NCBI RefSeq assembly: GCF_013407925.2
Contig: NZ_CP060201.1
Span: 2,356,001 to 2,420,000, forward strand
DNA length: 64,000 nt
Direction: 5' to 3'
DNA from: Pseudomonas protegens
GTDB taxonomy: Bacteria; Pseudomonadota; Gammaproteobacteria; Pseudomonadales; Pseudomonadaceae
Positions within the stretch are counted from its first letter, which is position 1; the number at the start of each line of letters is the position of its first letter. The notes under the pieces are model-generated. The model was not told where the DNA came from. It ran no database searches and saw nothing but the letters and a program-made list of their open reading frames with translations. This document shows positions 1-8,935 of this stretch, piece by piece. Made by a program: the position numbers and the translations under genes.

Positions 1-67
1 TCGGCCGCCGCGGCTTTCTTAAGGTGCAGGGGCGCATTTCGCGCAACGAAGAACAAGGAGCTAGACC

Positions 68-727
68 ATGGCAGATATTGATAAGGGCTTGATCGGCGGC
101 GTGATTGCCGCGCTGCCCCTGGACAAGATGATCACCGGTCCGCTGATGGCGATGATTCAGGCGCAGGTCGCCGCGAGCAAAGCCTATGCGGACTTCCTCA
201 TGGGCGTGTGCATCAAGGACGGCCAGGCGGTATCGGTGCAGTTCGACTACGACGAAACCCTGGTGGATGAACAGGGCGTCTACAAGGGCACGGTGAAGAA
301 GTCGATGCGCATTCCGCTGCTGGCGGCCATCAGTCACCCCAACATCACCATCGAGGAAGGCTCCATCGAGTTCGAGCTGACCATCAGCCAGATGGCCGAG
401 GACACCAGCTCCACCGAAGCCTCCGGCAGCTTCGAGGCGAAGCTGGGCTGGGGCCCGTTCAGTGTGTCGGTCAAGGGCGCGGCGAGCCACAAATCCACTC
501 AGACCCGCAAGACCGACACCCGCGCGCGCTACGCCATCAGCACCAAGATCGTCCGCCAGGACCCACCGGAAGCCCTGATGCGCGTCATCGACTTCCTCAC
601 CGACGCGGCCACCAAACCGGTGCGGCTGCCGAGCACGCAACCGACCGACCCGGACAAGCTGCCAACCGCTAATACGCTGGCAATGCCGGACGCCCCGGCC
701 GAGAAGAAAACCGGCACCGGCGGTTGA
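68..727 (+). CDS. DUF2589-family protein, first of a tandem pair
   Basis: This 219-residue protein resembles the DUF2589 family of unknown function. The N-terminus has the family pattern of a hydrophobic helix (IGGVIAALPLDKMITGPL) followed by an AQ..AS...ADF stretch, then a beta-rich middle part. Residues from about 180 to the end are Pro/Thr/Lys rich and probably disordered. An AAGGAG ribosome site lies just before the ATG. The gene is followed at 808 by a second DUF2589 gene with the same AACAAGGAG leader, so the two were probably duplicated and are co-expressed. No signal peptide or catalytic motif is visible. Bases 1-67 hold no complete gene. Confidence 0.75.
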   Translation: MADIDKGLIGGVIAALPLDKMITGPLMAMIQAQVAASKAYADFLMGVCIKDGQAVSVQFDYDETLVDEQGVYKGTVKKSMRIPLLAAISHPNITIEEGSIEFELTISQMAEDTSSTEASGSFEAKLGWGPFSVSVKGAASHKSTQTRKTDTRARYAISTKIVRQDPPEALMRVIDFLTDAATKPVRLPSTQPTDPDKLPTANTLAMPDAPAEKKTGTGG

Positions 728-807
728 TCCACGCGGCACCGTCGCCCCAGCAACCCGCCCCGCCTTCACGGCGGGGCACCTCAGCCACCGAACAAGGAGC
801 GTGATCC

Positions 808-1386
808 ATGGCGTTTTTTTCCCGCAGCAAGGAGCCCATGTCGGCCAGCGACCTGAGCCACATCACCCGAGGCATGCACCAGGCCGCCGCCGCCACTCAC
901 AACCTGATCGCCCAGCAGTACATCAAGTTGTTCGACCAGTTCTTCGATTACAACGTCAACGACCTGGGCACGCCGATGAAGGCCAAGATGGTCGAGGTGG
1001 CGCTCAACGATGACCACATCATCAACGTGCCGCTGATTGCCCTGGTTTCGCCCAAGGGCCTGGCCCTGCACAAGATGACCGTGGACCTGTCGGTGCGCAT
1101 GCAGGCCACCGAGCTGCAGAAGGCCAGCCACGACCTGGAGAATGGCGAGCTGCAAAGCGAGAAGTTTTTCGTCACCTTCGGCAGCGGCAAGCGTGATGGC
1201 CAGGAACGCGACCCGGACGAAGTTCAGATCAGTATGGAGTTTCGCGACTGCCAACCGCCGGAAGCGATCCAGCGCCTGATCGAAGAGTTCACCAACCTGA
1301 TCAGCCCGCAACGCATCAATGAAGGCCCGGCCCCGGCCGCAGCGGCTGGCGCTGCGCCTGCCGACCCGGACTTGCTGGTCCCCTGA
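808..1386 (+). CDS. DUF2589-family protein, second of the pair
   Basis: This 192-residue protein is a more canonical DUF2589 member. It has an N-terminal helical part with AAAATHNLIAQQYIKLFDQF, a beta-rich core (IINVPLIALVSPKGLALHKM, VDLSVRMQA) and a charged segment (FGSGKRDGQERDPDEVQISM). The C-terminus is an Ala/Pro tail. It starts at an ATG behind AACAAGGAGC, matching the leader of the upstream paralogue 80 bases away, which suggests one transcript. The function is not known and nothing in the sequence gives an enzyme activity. A GGCTGACC/GGTCAGCC inverted repeat lies just downstream (about 1402-1423). Confidence 0.75.
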   Translation: MAFFSRSKEPMSASDLSHITRGMHQAAAATHNLIAQQYIKLFDQFFDYNVNDLGTPMKAKMVEVALNDDHIINVPLIALVSPKGLALHKMTVDLSVRMQATELQKASHDLENGELQSEKFFVTFGSGKRDGQERDPDEVQISMEFRDCQPPEAIQRLIEEFTNLISPQRINEGPAPAAAAGAAPADPDLLVP

Positions 1387-1432
1387 GCCCCGGGCCCGCC
1401 CGGCTGACCGCAGCGGTCAGCCCCAAGGCGCC

Positions 1433-2110
1433 TCAAGGCTTGAGGTTCACCGAACGCCAGTCGCTGGCCTCGATCAGCCCAAGCATCTTCGGCGCGCCGT
1501 TGAGGGTATCGGTGGTGATGAACAGCGAGGCGCCGTAGCCCAGGGTCGGGGTCGCCAGCTTCAGCTCCTGCTCCAGTTCATCCATGCATTCGCTGTGGGT
1601 CACCAGCACCAGGTTGCGCCCGGCGACCTTATGCGCCAGGGCGTCGCGCAGCATGCTGCCCTTGCAGTTATACAGCCAGCCATCGCCACTGCTGACCTTG
1701 CTGAACATGTAGCCGGCGGTCTGCGCGGTGCGGGTCATGGGGCTGTTGTAGATCTCGGTGCGTGCAAGGCCCAACTGCTCGAATCGCGCGCCGATGGCCA
1801 CCGCCACTTCCCGCGCACGATCGGTAATGCCATCGGCGGGCCCCAGGCAGGGGGCGCTGGAACGGTCGCAGCGCTCGACATGCCGCACCAGGACAATCGT
1901 GTCGCCCTTGGCCCAGCTGCTGGTCAGGGCCTTGATCCCGGCCACGTTGCCATGAGCCAGATCGGGCACCGCCGCCGGACGCCAGCAAAACAGGCACAAC
2001 GCAAGCAGCGACAGAACCGCCAGCAGCAAGGCCAGGCGGTTCTTGTAACGCGTCAGGCCGCTCATCGCCAATGAGCGTTTGACCGGCGGCAAAGCAAGTC
2101 TTGTGGCCAC
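1433..2110 (-). CDS. Membrane-anchored or exported histidine phosphatase family protein
   Basis: This is a histidine phosphatase (phosphoglycerate mutase-like) fold. The catalytic motif is LVRHVERC, the second conserved arginine is in NSPMTRTAQTA, and the distal histidine is in LVTHSECM. A strongly hydrophobic N-terminal segment (LALLLAVLSLLALCLFCW) makes it a signal-anchored or secreted periplasmic enzyme, similar in layout to Ais-type phosphatases. The start is uncertain. The GTG at 2110 has an AGAGGGG sequence upstream and is preferred here; an ATG at 2065 just before the hydrophobic segment lacks a clear ribosome site. It is convergent with the DUF2589 pair. The substrate cannot be read from the sequence. 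Confidence 0.7.
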   Translation of the reverse strand: MATRLALPPVKRSLAMSGLTRYKNRLALLLAVLSLLALCLFCWRPAAVPDLAHGNVAGIKALTSSWAKGDTIVLVRHVERCDRSSAPCLGPADGITDRAREVAVAIGARFEQLGLARTEIYNSPMTRTAQTAGYMFSKVSSGDGWLYNCKGSMLRDALAHKVAGRNLVLVTHSECMDELEQELKLATPTLGYGASLFITTDTLNGAPKMLGLIEASDWRSVNLKP

Positions 2111-2322
2111 TGAGCAACCGCCCCTCTGAGAATGATCCGATGTGTTGAGCAACTCGCCATCAGGCTAGCGCCTGCTGATGACAATCGAGTGCCGGCCAAT
2201 GCCTGTGGCATCGACTCGTCGGACTCTAGGGCGGCAAGCGTGGGGCGCGGGTGAAATGAATGTGAAAAAAAGCTCAACGGACCGACGGTGATCCCGCAAA
2301 ATAACCGTCCATCGCCTCAAAC

Positions 2323-2338
2323 ATTGTCCTGGGACAAT
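2323..2338. promoter_or_regulatory. Perfect 7-bp palindrome upstream of the chemoreceptor
   Basis: ATTGTCC and GGACAAT are exact inverted arms separated by two bases, about 130 bases before the chemoreceptor start. The 359-base gap 2111-2469 holds no convincing gene. The palindrome is a candidate operator; no regulator is assigned. Confidence 0.35.
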
Positions 2339-2469
2339 ACCAACGAAATCGTTTCAGCTATGGGCCGTCCCGCCGATACACCCCCTACAAAACACCTTGC
2401 TGGTCACCAACAACAACAATCTTCCAGCCAACTCAAGATCAAGAAGAGCTACGTTCCTGGAGGAATTCA

Positions 2470-4389
2470 ATGAGTAGTTGGTTTGCCAACATCAGCGTCA
2501 ACCTTAAGCTGGGCCTGGGTTTCGGCCTGGTCCTGGCCCTCACCACCGTCCTGGCCCTGACCGGCTGGACCAGCCTGGGCAGCCTGATCGACCGCAGCAA
2601 CTGGATGAGCGACATCACCCAGCTCAACAGCGGCCTGACCAAACTGCGGGTCACCCGCCTGCAGTACATGCTGGCCAACGGCGACGAAACCGCGGCCCAG
2701 GGCGTACAGAACACCCTCGACGATTTCAGCGCGCAGCAGAAAAAGCTCCTGGCCTCGTTCCAGAGCCCGGACAACATCAAGCTCCTGCAGGGCCTGGGCG
2801 CGACCATCAGCGCCTACCAGGATTCGCTGAACAAGATGCGCAACGCCTACCGCACCGGCGACGCCGCGCGCCAGGCCATGAACCAGAACGCCGAACGCGC
2901 CAACGACCTGATCAACGCCATCAACGCCCGGGTCAAGCAGATGCCCCTGAGCGACGAGCGCTTTACCCAATTCCAGGCCATCACCCAGGCCAAGGAAGCC
3001 TTCCAGCTGGCGCGCTACGAAGTGCGCGGCTACACCAACACCAGCAACCCGGACACCGAACAGAAAGCCGTGACCCAGCTCAATGCGGCGATTGCCGAGC
3101 TGGACCAGCTCAATGCGCACTTCGGCAGCACCCAGCGCGAGGCCCTGCAACAGCTGGAAAGCGCCCTGAGCGGCTACCGCAGTTCGCTGCAGGCCTTCAA
3201 GGTCGCCTTCACCGACGCCGTGCAGGCGCGCAAGGAAATGACCGACCAGGGCGCCGACATCGTCAGCCGCAGCGACGCCCTGTACCAGATCCAGCTGGAC
3301 CGCCGCGACATCGAAAGCGCCCAGGCCCGCAGCCTGCAATTGATCAGCACCCTGCTGGCGCTGCTGGTGGGTGTGCTGGCCGCCGTGATCATCACCCGGC
3401 AGATCACCCGCCCGCTGCAGGAAACCCTGGCCGTGGTCGAGCGCATCGCTTCCGGTGACCTCACCGAAAACCTGCGGGTCACCCGTCGCGATGAACTGGG
3501 CGTGCTGCAACAGGGCATCGCGCGCATGGGCGTGACCCTGCGCGAGCTGATCGGCGGCATCCGCGACGGCGTGACCCAGATCGCCAGCGCTGCGGAAGAG
3601 CTGTCCGCCGTGACCGAAGAAACCAGCGCCGGGGTCAACAGCCAGAAAGTCGAGACCGACCAGGTGGCCACCGCCATGCACGAGATGACCGCCACCGTGC
3701 AGGAAGTCGCGCGCAACGCCGAACAAGCCTCCCAGGCCGCGGCCGCCGCTGACGGCGAAGCCCGCCAGGGCGACAAGGTAGTGGCCCAGGCCATCGAGCA
3801 GATCGAGCGCCTGGCCAGTGAAGTGGTGCGTTCCACCGACGCCATGACCGTGCTGCAACAGGAAAGCGACAAGATCGGCAGCGTCATGGACGTGATCAAG
3901 GCGGTGGCCGAACAGACCAACCTGCTGGCACTGAACGCCGCCATCGAAGCCGCCCGCGCCGGTGAAGCCGGCCGTGGTTTCGCCGTGGTCGCCGACGAAG
4001 TGCGGGCCCTGGCCCAGCGCACCCAAAAGTCCACCGAAGAGATCGAAGAACTGGTGGCCGGCCTGCAGAACGGCACCCAGCAAGTGGCCACGGTGATGAA
4101 CAACAGCCGCAGCCTGACCGACAGCAGCGTCGAACTGACCCGCAAGGCCGGTGCCTCGCTGGAAAGCATCACCCGCACCGTGTCCAACATCCAATCGATG
4201 AACCAGCAGATCGCCGCCGCTGCCGAACAACAGAGCGCCGTGGCCGAAGAGATCAGCCGCAGCATCATCAACGTGCGCGACGTCTCCGAACAGACCGCCG
4301 CCGCCAGCGATGAAACCGCTGCCTCCAGTGTTGAACTGGCGCGCCTGGGCGGCCAGTTGCAGATGATGGTCAGCCACTTCCGCGTCTGA
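2470..4389 (+). CDS. Methyl-accepting chemotaxis protein, HBM sensor type
   Basis: This is a full-length transmembrane chemoreceptor of 639 residues. A first membrane helix spans about residues 10-33. A ~250-residue all-helical periplasmic domain, the size of the helical bimodular (HBM) sensor, follows. The second membrane helix is at about 291-311 ([14 protein letters not shown]), then a HAMP linker ([20 protein letters not shown]). The cytoplasmic signalling hairpin has its highly conserved tip around residues 495-517 ([19 protein letters not shown]). Known HBM receptors such as McpS bind organic acids, but the ligand here is an inference only. The gene starts at an ATG behind GGAGG and stands alone. 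Confidence 0.9.
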   Translation: MSSWFANISVNLKLGLGFGLVLALTTVLALTGWTSLGSLIDRSNWMSDITQLNSGLTKLRVTRLQYMLANGDETAAQGVQNTLDDFSAQQKKLLASFQSPDNIKLLQGLGATISAYQDSLNKMRNAYRTGDAARQAMNQNAERANDLINAINARVKQMPLSDERFTQFQAITQAKEAFQLARYEVRGYTNTSNPDTEQKAVTQLNAAIAELDQLNAHFGSTQREALQQLESALSGYRSSLQAFKVAFTDAVQARKEMTDQGADIVSRSDALYQIQLDRRDIESAQARSLQLISTLLALLVGVLAAVIITRQITRPLQETLAVVERIASGDLTENLRVTRRDELGVLQQGIARMGVTLRELIGGIRDGVTQIASAAEELSAVTEETSAGVNSQKVETDQVATAMHEMTATVQEVARNAEQASQAAAAADGEARQGDKVVAQAIEQIERLASEVVRSTDAMTVLQQESDKIGSVMDVIKAVAEQTNLLALNAAIEAARAGEAGRGFAVVADEVRALAQRTQKSTEEIEELVAGLQNGTQQVATVMNNSRSLTDSSVELTRKAGASLESITRTVSNIQSMNQQIAAAAEQQSAVAEEISRSIINVRDVSEQTAAASDETAASSVELARLGGQLQMMVSHFRV

Positions 4390-4394
4390 TTTGC

Positions 4395-4514
4395 AGCGCG
4401 CCCTTCGGTCCTGTCGCCGCTGCCGCAAGCTGTGACAAGGACCGAAGGGCCTTCCTAGGCCCTCAAGAGCGGCGTCCCCTTCGGGGCCGATCGCAGCCTG
4501 CGGCAGCGGCTACA
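4395..4514. repeat. REP-type palindromic repeat (GC-rich, CTGCCGCAGGCTGC family)
   Basis: The block contains CCCTTCGGTCC...GGACCGAAGGG and CCCCTTCGGGG inverted repeats, ending in GCAGCCTGCGGCAGCGGCTACA. The same unit recurs at 4873 and in shorter form at 35023. The copy next to the chemoreceptor stop may also terminate transcription. The rest of the gap 4390-5086 has no supportable gene. Confidence 0.7.
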
Positions 4515-4872
4515 GAGGGTTGTTCGGCACCGTCGAGCAGCGCATCCATCACCGCCCGCGCCATCTCCACCGAATGAATCGAACTTGAACCGCCACGCGT
4601 CGCTACCAAACGATCAAGGTGGCGGCTATACGCAGGTTGGTAGACCGGGACTCCAGGAAACCCAGCGCACACAAGGTGCCCTGCGCAGCACCGCCATAAC
4701 ACGTCGACAGATTAAGGCCTGTCGAAAGTCAGCGACGGCCGAAGACTAGCCCTGGACATTTCATAGGCACAAGCCATGCAAACAGTCGAAATGTAACGAG
4801 GGGACTCTCGCGGAAACGCCCTACAAATCAAAGCGAAAATCCGCCATCAGAGGCAAACTTTATCGCATCCCC

Positions 4873-4976
4873 TGTAGCCGCTGCCGCAGGCTGCGACAAG
4901 GCCCGCAGGGCCTTCCGAGGCCCTCAAGAGCAGCGTCCCCTTCGGGGCCGGTCGCAGCCTGCGGCAGCGGCTACAA
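4873..4976. repeat. REP-type palindromic repeat, second copy
   Basis: It begins TGTAGCCGCTGCCGCAGGCT and ends with the reverse complement GCAGCCTGCGGCAGCGGCTA, forming a long imperfect hairpin with an internal CCCCTTCGGGG. It is near-identical to the block at 4395-4514. Confidence 0.75.
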
Positions 4977-5086
4977 GAAGCGCGCAAGAAGCGCGGGCGC
5001 AGGCCATTTACAGGACTTGGGGTTTGCCCTTACCTTTTCCGGTCTTCGTCCTGCTGTCCGAAGGATCTGTCACCAGGAATACCTCG

Positions 5087-6115
5087 ATGCCCAGCCTCGG
5101 TTTTACTTCGGTCCCGCCCCTGCTGAAATACCTGCTCTATGCGGAGCAATTGGGTATTGCCACCGAGCCGGCGCTGGCGGCGGCCGGGCTTAGCACCGCG
5201 CAATTGAACGACACCAGCCTGCGCCTGCCGCTGGAGGTGCATGAGCGACTGCTGGACTATTTCTGCCAGCACTCGGGCGATCCGCTGTTCGGGCTCAATT
5301 CGGCGCGCTTCGTCAAACCCAGCTCGTGGAATGTGCTGGGCTACATCACCATGAATTGCGCGACCCTGGGCGAGGCCATGGGCCGCATCATGCCGTTCGA
5401 AAAACTGGTGGGGGACATGGGCACCAGTCGTGCCGAGGTGGCCGGCGATCAGGTGCGGCTGATCTGGAGTTGTCGCCATCAGCGCCCGGAGATTCGCCGG
5501 CATCTGGTGGAAAACGTCCTGGCCTCCTGGCTGTTGTATGCGCGCTGGATCGCCGATTCGCAGTTGTCGCCCAGCGCGGTGTGGTTCGAGCACGCCCTGC
5601 CGGAACCCGCCGAGGCGGCGCAGTACGAGGCGTTGTTCGGCTGCCCGGTGCTGTTCCAGCAACCCTGCTCGGCGCTGCTGGCGCCACTGGGCTATCTGCA
5701 ATTGCCCCTGCGCCAGGCCGACGCGCGCCTGCTCAAGACCCTGGAAGAACATGCCCAGGCGATGATGGCATCACTGGGCGATGCGCCCCTGGCGTTGCAG
5801 GTGCAGAACGTATTGCGCCAGTTGCTCAAGGACGGCCTGCCGCGCAAGGAGCAGGTGGCGGAGCAGTTGCAGATGTCGGAACGCACCCTGCAGCGCCAGC
5901 TGCAACAGGCCGGCACCTCCTACCAACAGATTCTCGATGACCTGCGCCAGGAGTTGGCCGAGCACCACCTGCGCCACAGCGCCCTGTCGATCCAGGACAT
6001 CGCCGATTGCCTGGGCTACAGCGAATCCCGTTCCTTTCACCGCAGCTTCAAGAACCGCACCGGGCTGACCCCGGGGCAGTTTCGTCAGGCCACGCTGGGC
6101 GCCGGCAAGGCCTGA
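5087..6115 (+). CDS. AraC-family transcriptional regulator
   Basis: This is a 342-residue regulator with the arabinose-binding-like N-terminal domain typical of the OruR/ArgR-like branch (FTSVPPLLKYLLYAEQLGI, then FGLNSARFVKPSSWNVLGY). The C-terminal AraC double helix-turn-helix includes VAEQLQMSERTLQRQLQQAG and IQDIADCLGYSESRSFHRSF, ending in RTGLTPGQFRQ. The ATG at 5087 is chosen over the upstream in-frame ATG at 5024 because CAGGAAT precedes it and family members start at this point. It is convergent with the VOC gene. No target is evident. Confidence 0.85.
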   Translation: MPSLGFTSVPPLLKYLLYAEQLGIATEPALAAAGLSTAQLNDTSLRLPLEVHERLLDYFCQHSGDPLFGLNSARFVKPSSWNVLGYITMNCATLGEAMGRIMPFEKLVGDMGTSRAEVAGDQVRLIWSCRHQRPEIRRHLVENVLASWLLYARWIADSQLSPSAVWFEHALPEPAEAAQYEALFGCPVLFQQPCSALLAPLGYLQLPLRQADARLLKTLEEHAQAMMASLGDAPLALQVQNVLRQLLKDGLPRKEQVAEQLQMSERTLQRQLQQAGTSYQQILDDLRQELAEHHLRHSALSIQDIADCLGYSESRSFHRSFKNRTGLTPGQFRQATLGAGKA

Positions 6116-6121
6116 GCCCGC

Positions 6122-6490
6122 TCAGACGCTGATGGCGTTGGTGAACACCAGCCGATTGCCGAACGGATCGCTGATGGTCATGTCCTGGCTGCCCCAGGGC
6201 ATGGCCTGGATCTGCGGATGGGAAAACCGATAGTCCTTGGCCAGCAATTGCTGCTGGAAGGCTTCCAGCTCGTCGGTTTCGATGCGCAGCGCCGCGCCCG
6301 GGGTGCAATCGCCGTGATGCTCGGACAGGTGCAGCACGCATTCGCCCCGGGACACCTGCATGTACAACGGAAAGTCATTCTCGAAACGATGCTGCCAATC
6401 CAGGTTGAACCCCAGGAAGTCGAGGTAAAACTCCCGGGCCTTGGCTTCATCGAAGATCCGCAGGATGGGGGTGGTTTTGCCAAAGCTCAT
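6122..6490 (-). CDS. VOC-family (glyoxalase/bleomycin-resistance-like) protein
   Basis: This 122-residue single-domain protein has the vicinal oxygen chelate layout. It opens with TPILRIFDEAKAREFYLDFLGF, carries a metal-type histidine in VLHLSEHHGD, and ends with SDPFGNRLVFTN. This is the bleomycin-resistance/glyoxalase-like branch, but the substrate cannot be told from sequence. The ATG at 6490 follows a GGGAG site. The gene converges on the AraC-type regulator with only six bases between stops. The 116 bases between it and the next gene show no promoter that can be named with confidence. Confidence 0.8.
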   Translation of the reverse strand: MSFGKTTPILRIFDEAKAREFYLDFLGFNLDWQHRFENDFPLYMQVSRGECVLHLSEHHGDCTPGAALRIETDELEAFQQQLLAKDYRFSHPQIQAMPWGSQDMTISDPFGNRLVFTNAISV

Positions 6491-6606
6491 TGCACGACTC
6501 CCTGACCGAAATAAGCCGCCTGTACCGACGGTGATTCCCAGCACTTCGGCGCCACCCGGGGATTCTTTAATGGCACTGCGCCATCACTGTGACGAAGGTC
6601 AAAGAA

Positions 6607-8073
6607 TCAGACTGCGGATGTGAAGCCACGGCGCAAATCCCCCTCTCGCGGTAAGAAACGTCCCGAGCGTTGACCGTTGGCCTGGCCATCGGTGTAGCTG
6701 CGCACCCCATTGACCCACACTCCATCGATCCCTTGCGCCGCTTGCTGCGGGTGCTTGAAATCGGCGACGTCGCGCACTCGCGCCGGGTCGAACAGCACCA
6801 GATCGGCCCAATGCCCTGCGCGGATCTCGCCGCGCTGCTGCAGGCCGAAACGCGCGGCGGAAAGCCCGGTCATCTTGTGCACCGCGGTGTGCAGCGGGAA
6901 CAGGCCCAAGTCGCGGCTGAAGTGGCCCAGCACCCGGGGAAAGGCGCCCCACAGACGCGGATGGGGAAACGGGTCTTCCGGCAGGCCATCGGAGCCGATC
7001 ATCGACAACGGATGGGCGAGGATGCGCCGCACATCGCTTTCATCCATGCCGTAGTACACCGCCCCCGCCGGTTGCAGGCGCTCGGCGGCGGCCAGCAGGC
7101 TGACGCCCCACTCGCTGGCGATTGCGCCCAGATCACGCCCGCCCTGCTCCGGGTGCGGCGTCGACCAGGTGATGGTGATGGGATAGGCATCGGTGACCTG
7201 CTTGAGGTCCAGGGTCGAGGAGCTGGCGGCGTAGGGGTAGCAGTCGCAGCCCACCGGGTGGTCCTGGGCCGCCTGCTCCAGAGCCGCCAGCAGTTGCGGG
7301 CTGCGCCCCCAGTTGCCGGCCCCGGCGCATTTGAGGTGGGAGACGATCACCGGCGCCCGGGCCGCGCGACCGATCCGGAAGGCCTCGTCCATGGCCTCCA
7401 GCACCGGCTCGAACTCGCTGCGCAGGTGGGTGGTGTACACCGCGCCGAAGGCCGTCAGTTCCTGGGCCAGTTGCAGCACTTCATCGGTGTCGGCGCAAAA
7501 CGCGCTGGCGTAGGCCAGCCCGCTGGACAGGCCGAGGGCGCCGTCTTCCAGGCTGTCGCGCAGTTGCTCGCGCATGGCCGAGATCTCGGCGGCGCTGGCG
7601 GTGCGATAAAGGTCCGCAAGCTGATTGCTGCGCAGCGCCGTGTGCCCCACCAGGGCCGCGACGTTCACCGCCGGACGCGCCTCATCCACCGCCGCGCGGT
7701 AATCGCGAAAACGCGGATAGACAAACATGCCGCGCTCGCCCAGCAGGTTCATCGGATCCGGCGGGTCACCCTTGAGGCTCACCGGCGCGGCGCTGATCCC
7801 GCAGTTACCGACGATCACCGTGGTCACCCCCTGGCTGAGTTTGGGCAGCATCTGCGGCTGGCGAATCACCACCGTGTCGTCGTGGGTGTGCACGTCGATG
7901 AAACCCGGGGCCAGCACGCGCCCGGCGGCATCGATATCGACCTCGGCCGTGGCCGTGGACAGATCGCCCACACAGGCGATGCGGCCGTCGAGGATCGCCA
8001 GGTCGGCGGGGTAACCCGGGCGGTCGCTGCCGTCGATGATCAGGGCGTTGCGGATCAGCGTGTCGTAGCGCAT
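6607..8073 (-). CDS. D-aminoacylase (N-acyl-D-amino-acid deacylase), amidohydrolase family
   Basis: This 488-residue cytoplasmic metallohydrolase removes acyl groups from N-acyl-D-amino acids. It has the amidohydrolase entry motif FIDVHTHDD at about residues 60-68, the NCGISAAP loop, VGHTALR, THLRSE and VSHLKCAG metal or substrate motifs, GCDCYPY, and IGSDGLP, ending in the family's GHWADLVLFDP. The ATG at 8073 lies one base past the RpiR stop and has GGGAGA upstream. It is the last gene of a permease-regulator-hydrolase operon, which suggests that N-acyl-D-amino acids or D-amino acid derivatives are imported and used. Confidence 0.88.
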   Translation of the reverse strand: MRYDTLIRNALIIDGSDRPGYPADLAILDGRIACVGDLSTATAEVDIDAAGRVLAPGFIDVHTHDDTVVIRQPQMLPKLSQGVTTVIVGNCGISAAPVSLKGDPPDPMNLLGERGMFVYPRFRDYRAAVDEARPAVNVAALVGHTALRSNQLADLYRTASAAEISAMREQLRDSLEDGALGLSSGLAYASAFCADTDEVLQLAQELTAFGAVYTTHLRSEFEPVLEAMDEAFRIGRAARAPVIVSHLKCAGAGNWGRSPQLLAALEQAAQDHPVGCDCYPYAASSSTLDLKQVTDAYPITITWSTPHPEQGGRDLGAIASEWGVSLLAAAERLQPAGAVYYGMDESDVRRILAHPLSMIGSDGLPEDPFPHPRLWGAFPRVLGHFSRDLGLFPLHTAVHKMTGLSAARFGLQQRGEIRAGHWADLVLFDPARVRDVADFKHPQQAAQGIDGVWVNGVRSYTDGQANGQRSGRFLPREGDLRRGFTSAV

Positions 8074-8074
8074 G

Positions 8075-8935
8075 TCAGTCTCCCAGGGGCAGGCAGTCTT
8101 CGCCGCCACGGTAATGGTCCAGGGCCAGTTTGATCCGCCGCAGGCGTTCCTGGTTGTCGTCCGGCTGGGCCAGGGCCAGCTCGGTGGCCAGCACGTCGAT
8201 GGCCAGCAGCATGCCGTAGCGGGCGGCGGTGGGTTTATAGATGAACGGGGTTTCGGCGCTGTGCAGGGGCAGCAGCACATCCGCCAGTTGCGCCAGGGGC
8301 GAGTCGGGCAAGGTGATGGCCAGGATGCTCGCGCCGTAGGTGCGCGCCAGGGTCACCGCCTCCAGCAACTCGGGGGTGATGCCGGTCAGGGAACAGGCGA
8401 TCACCGCGTTTTGTGGCCCCAGGGCGGCGGCGGTGACCCGCATCATCACCGGGTCGTGACAAGCGGCGATGGGGTAGCCCAGGCGCACCAGGCGCACCTG
8501 CAGTTCATCACTGCACAGGGTCGAGCAGCCGCCGCTGCCGAAGGCGTGAATCATCCGCGCCCGCCCCAGCAGGCGCACCGCGTCGGCGAACTGCGCCTGG
8601 GTGAAACCGGCCAGGTGCCGATGCAGCACCGACTCGATGTCACCGACGATCTGCCGGTAGAAACCGGACTGTTCCGGCGTACTGCCCGGGTCGAGAAAGC
8701 GACTGCCAACGCCGCTGGCCTGAGCCAGTTGCAGGCGCAGTTGGCGCAGGTCGCGGCAACCGACGCTGCGGGCAAACCGCGACAGGGTGGCGGCGCTGAC
8801 TTCGGCGCGTTGGGCCAGCTCGTCGAGGCTGGCGGAGGCGCCAAAGCCGACGTCGTCCAGCAGCAGACGGGCGATCCGTCGCTCCCCGGCGCTGAAGTCG
8901 TTCAGCCCCGCACGGATCTTGTAAAGAATGTCCAT
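8075..8935 (-). CDS. MurR/RpiR-family transcriptional regulator
   Basis: This 286-residue regulator has an N-terminal RpiR-type helix-turn-helix (SLDELAQRAEVSAATLSRFA) and a C-terminal SIS domain of the kind that senses sugar phosphates or related ligands (GSGGCSTLCSDELQVRLVRLG). Its ATG directly follows the TAG of the permease gene, and its stop is one base from the D-aminoacylase start, so the three genes form one transcript. It probably controls its own operon. The inverted repeat at 10353-10371 is a candidate operator. Confidence 0.85.
   Translation of the reverse strand: MDILYKIRAGLNDFSAGERRIARLLLDDVGFGASASLDELAQRAEVSAATLSRFARSVGCRDLRQLRLQLAQASGVGSRFLDPGSTPEQSGFYRQIVGDIESVLHRHLAGFTQAQFADAVRLLGRARMIHAFGSGGCSTLCSDELQVRLVRLGYPIAACHDPVMMRVTAAALGPQNAVIACSLTGITPELLEAVTLARTYGASILAITLPDSPLAQLADVLLPLHSAETPFIYKPTAARYGMLLAIDVLATELALAQPDDNQERLRRIKLALDHYRGGEDCLPLGD

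Noticed and set aside
2288..2473. Possible 61-codon gene just before the chemoreceptor
   Set aside because: It overlaps the receptor start, has low-complexity content and contains the palindrome; more likely a leader region.
2467..4428. Long open frame on the minus strand opposite the chemoreceptor
   Set aside because: It is rich in Gly, His, Gln and Asp from reading the complement of a high-GC coding frame; the plus-strand protein is a clear chemoreceptor.
4463..4702. 79-codon minus-strand frame between REP repeats
   Set aside because: One end is formed by the repeat itself, there is no ribosome site, and no family resemblance is seen; a gene fragment cannot be excluded.
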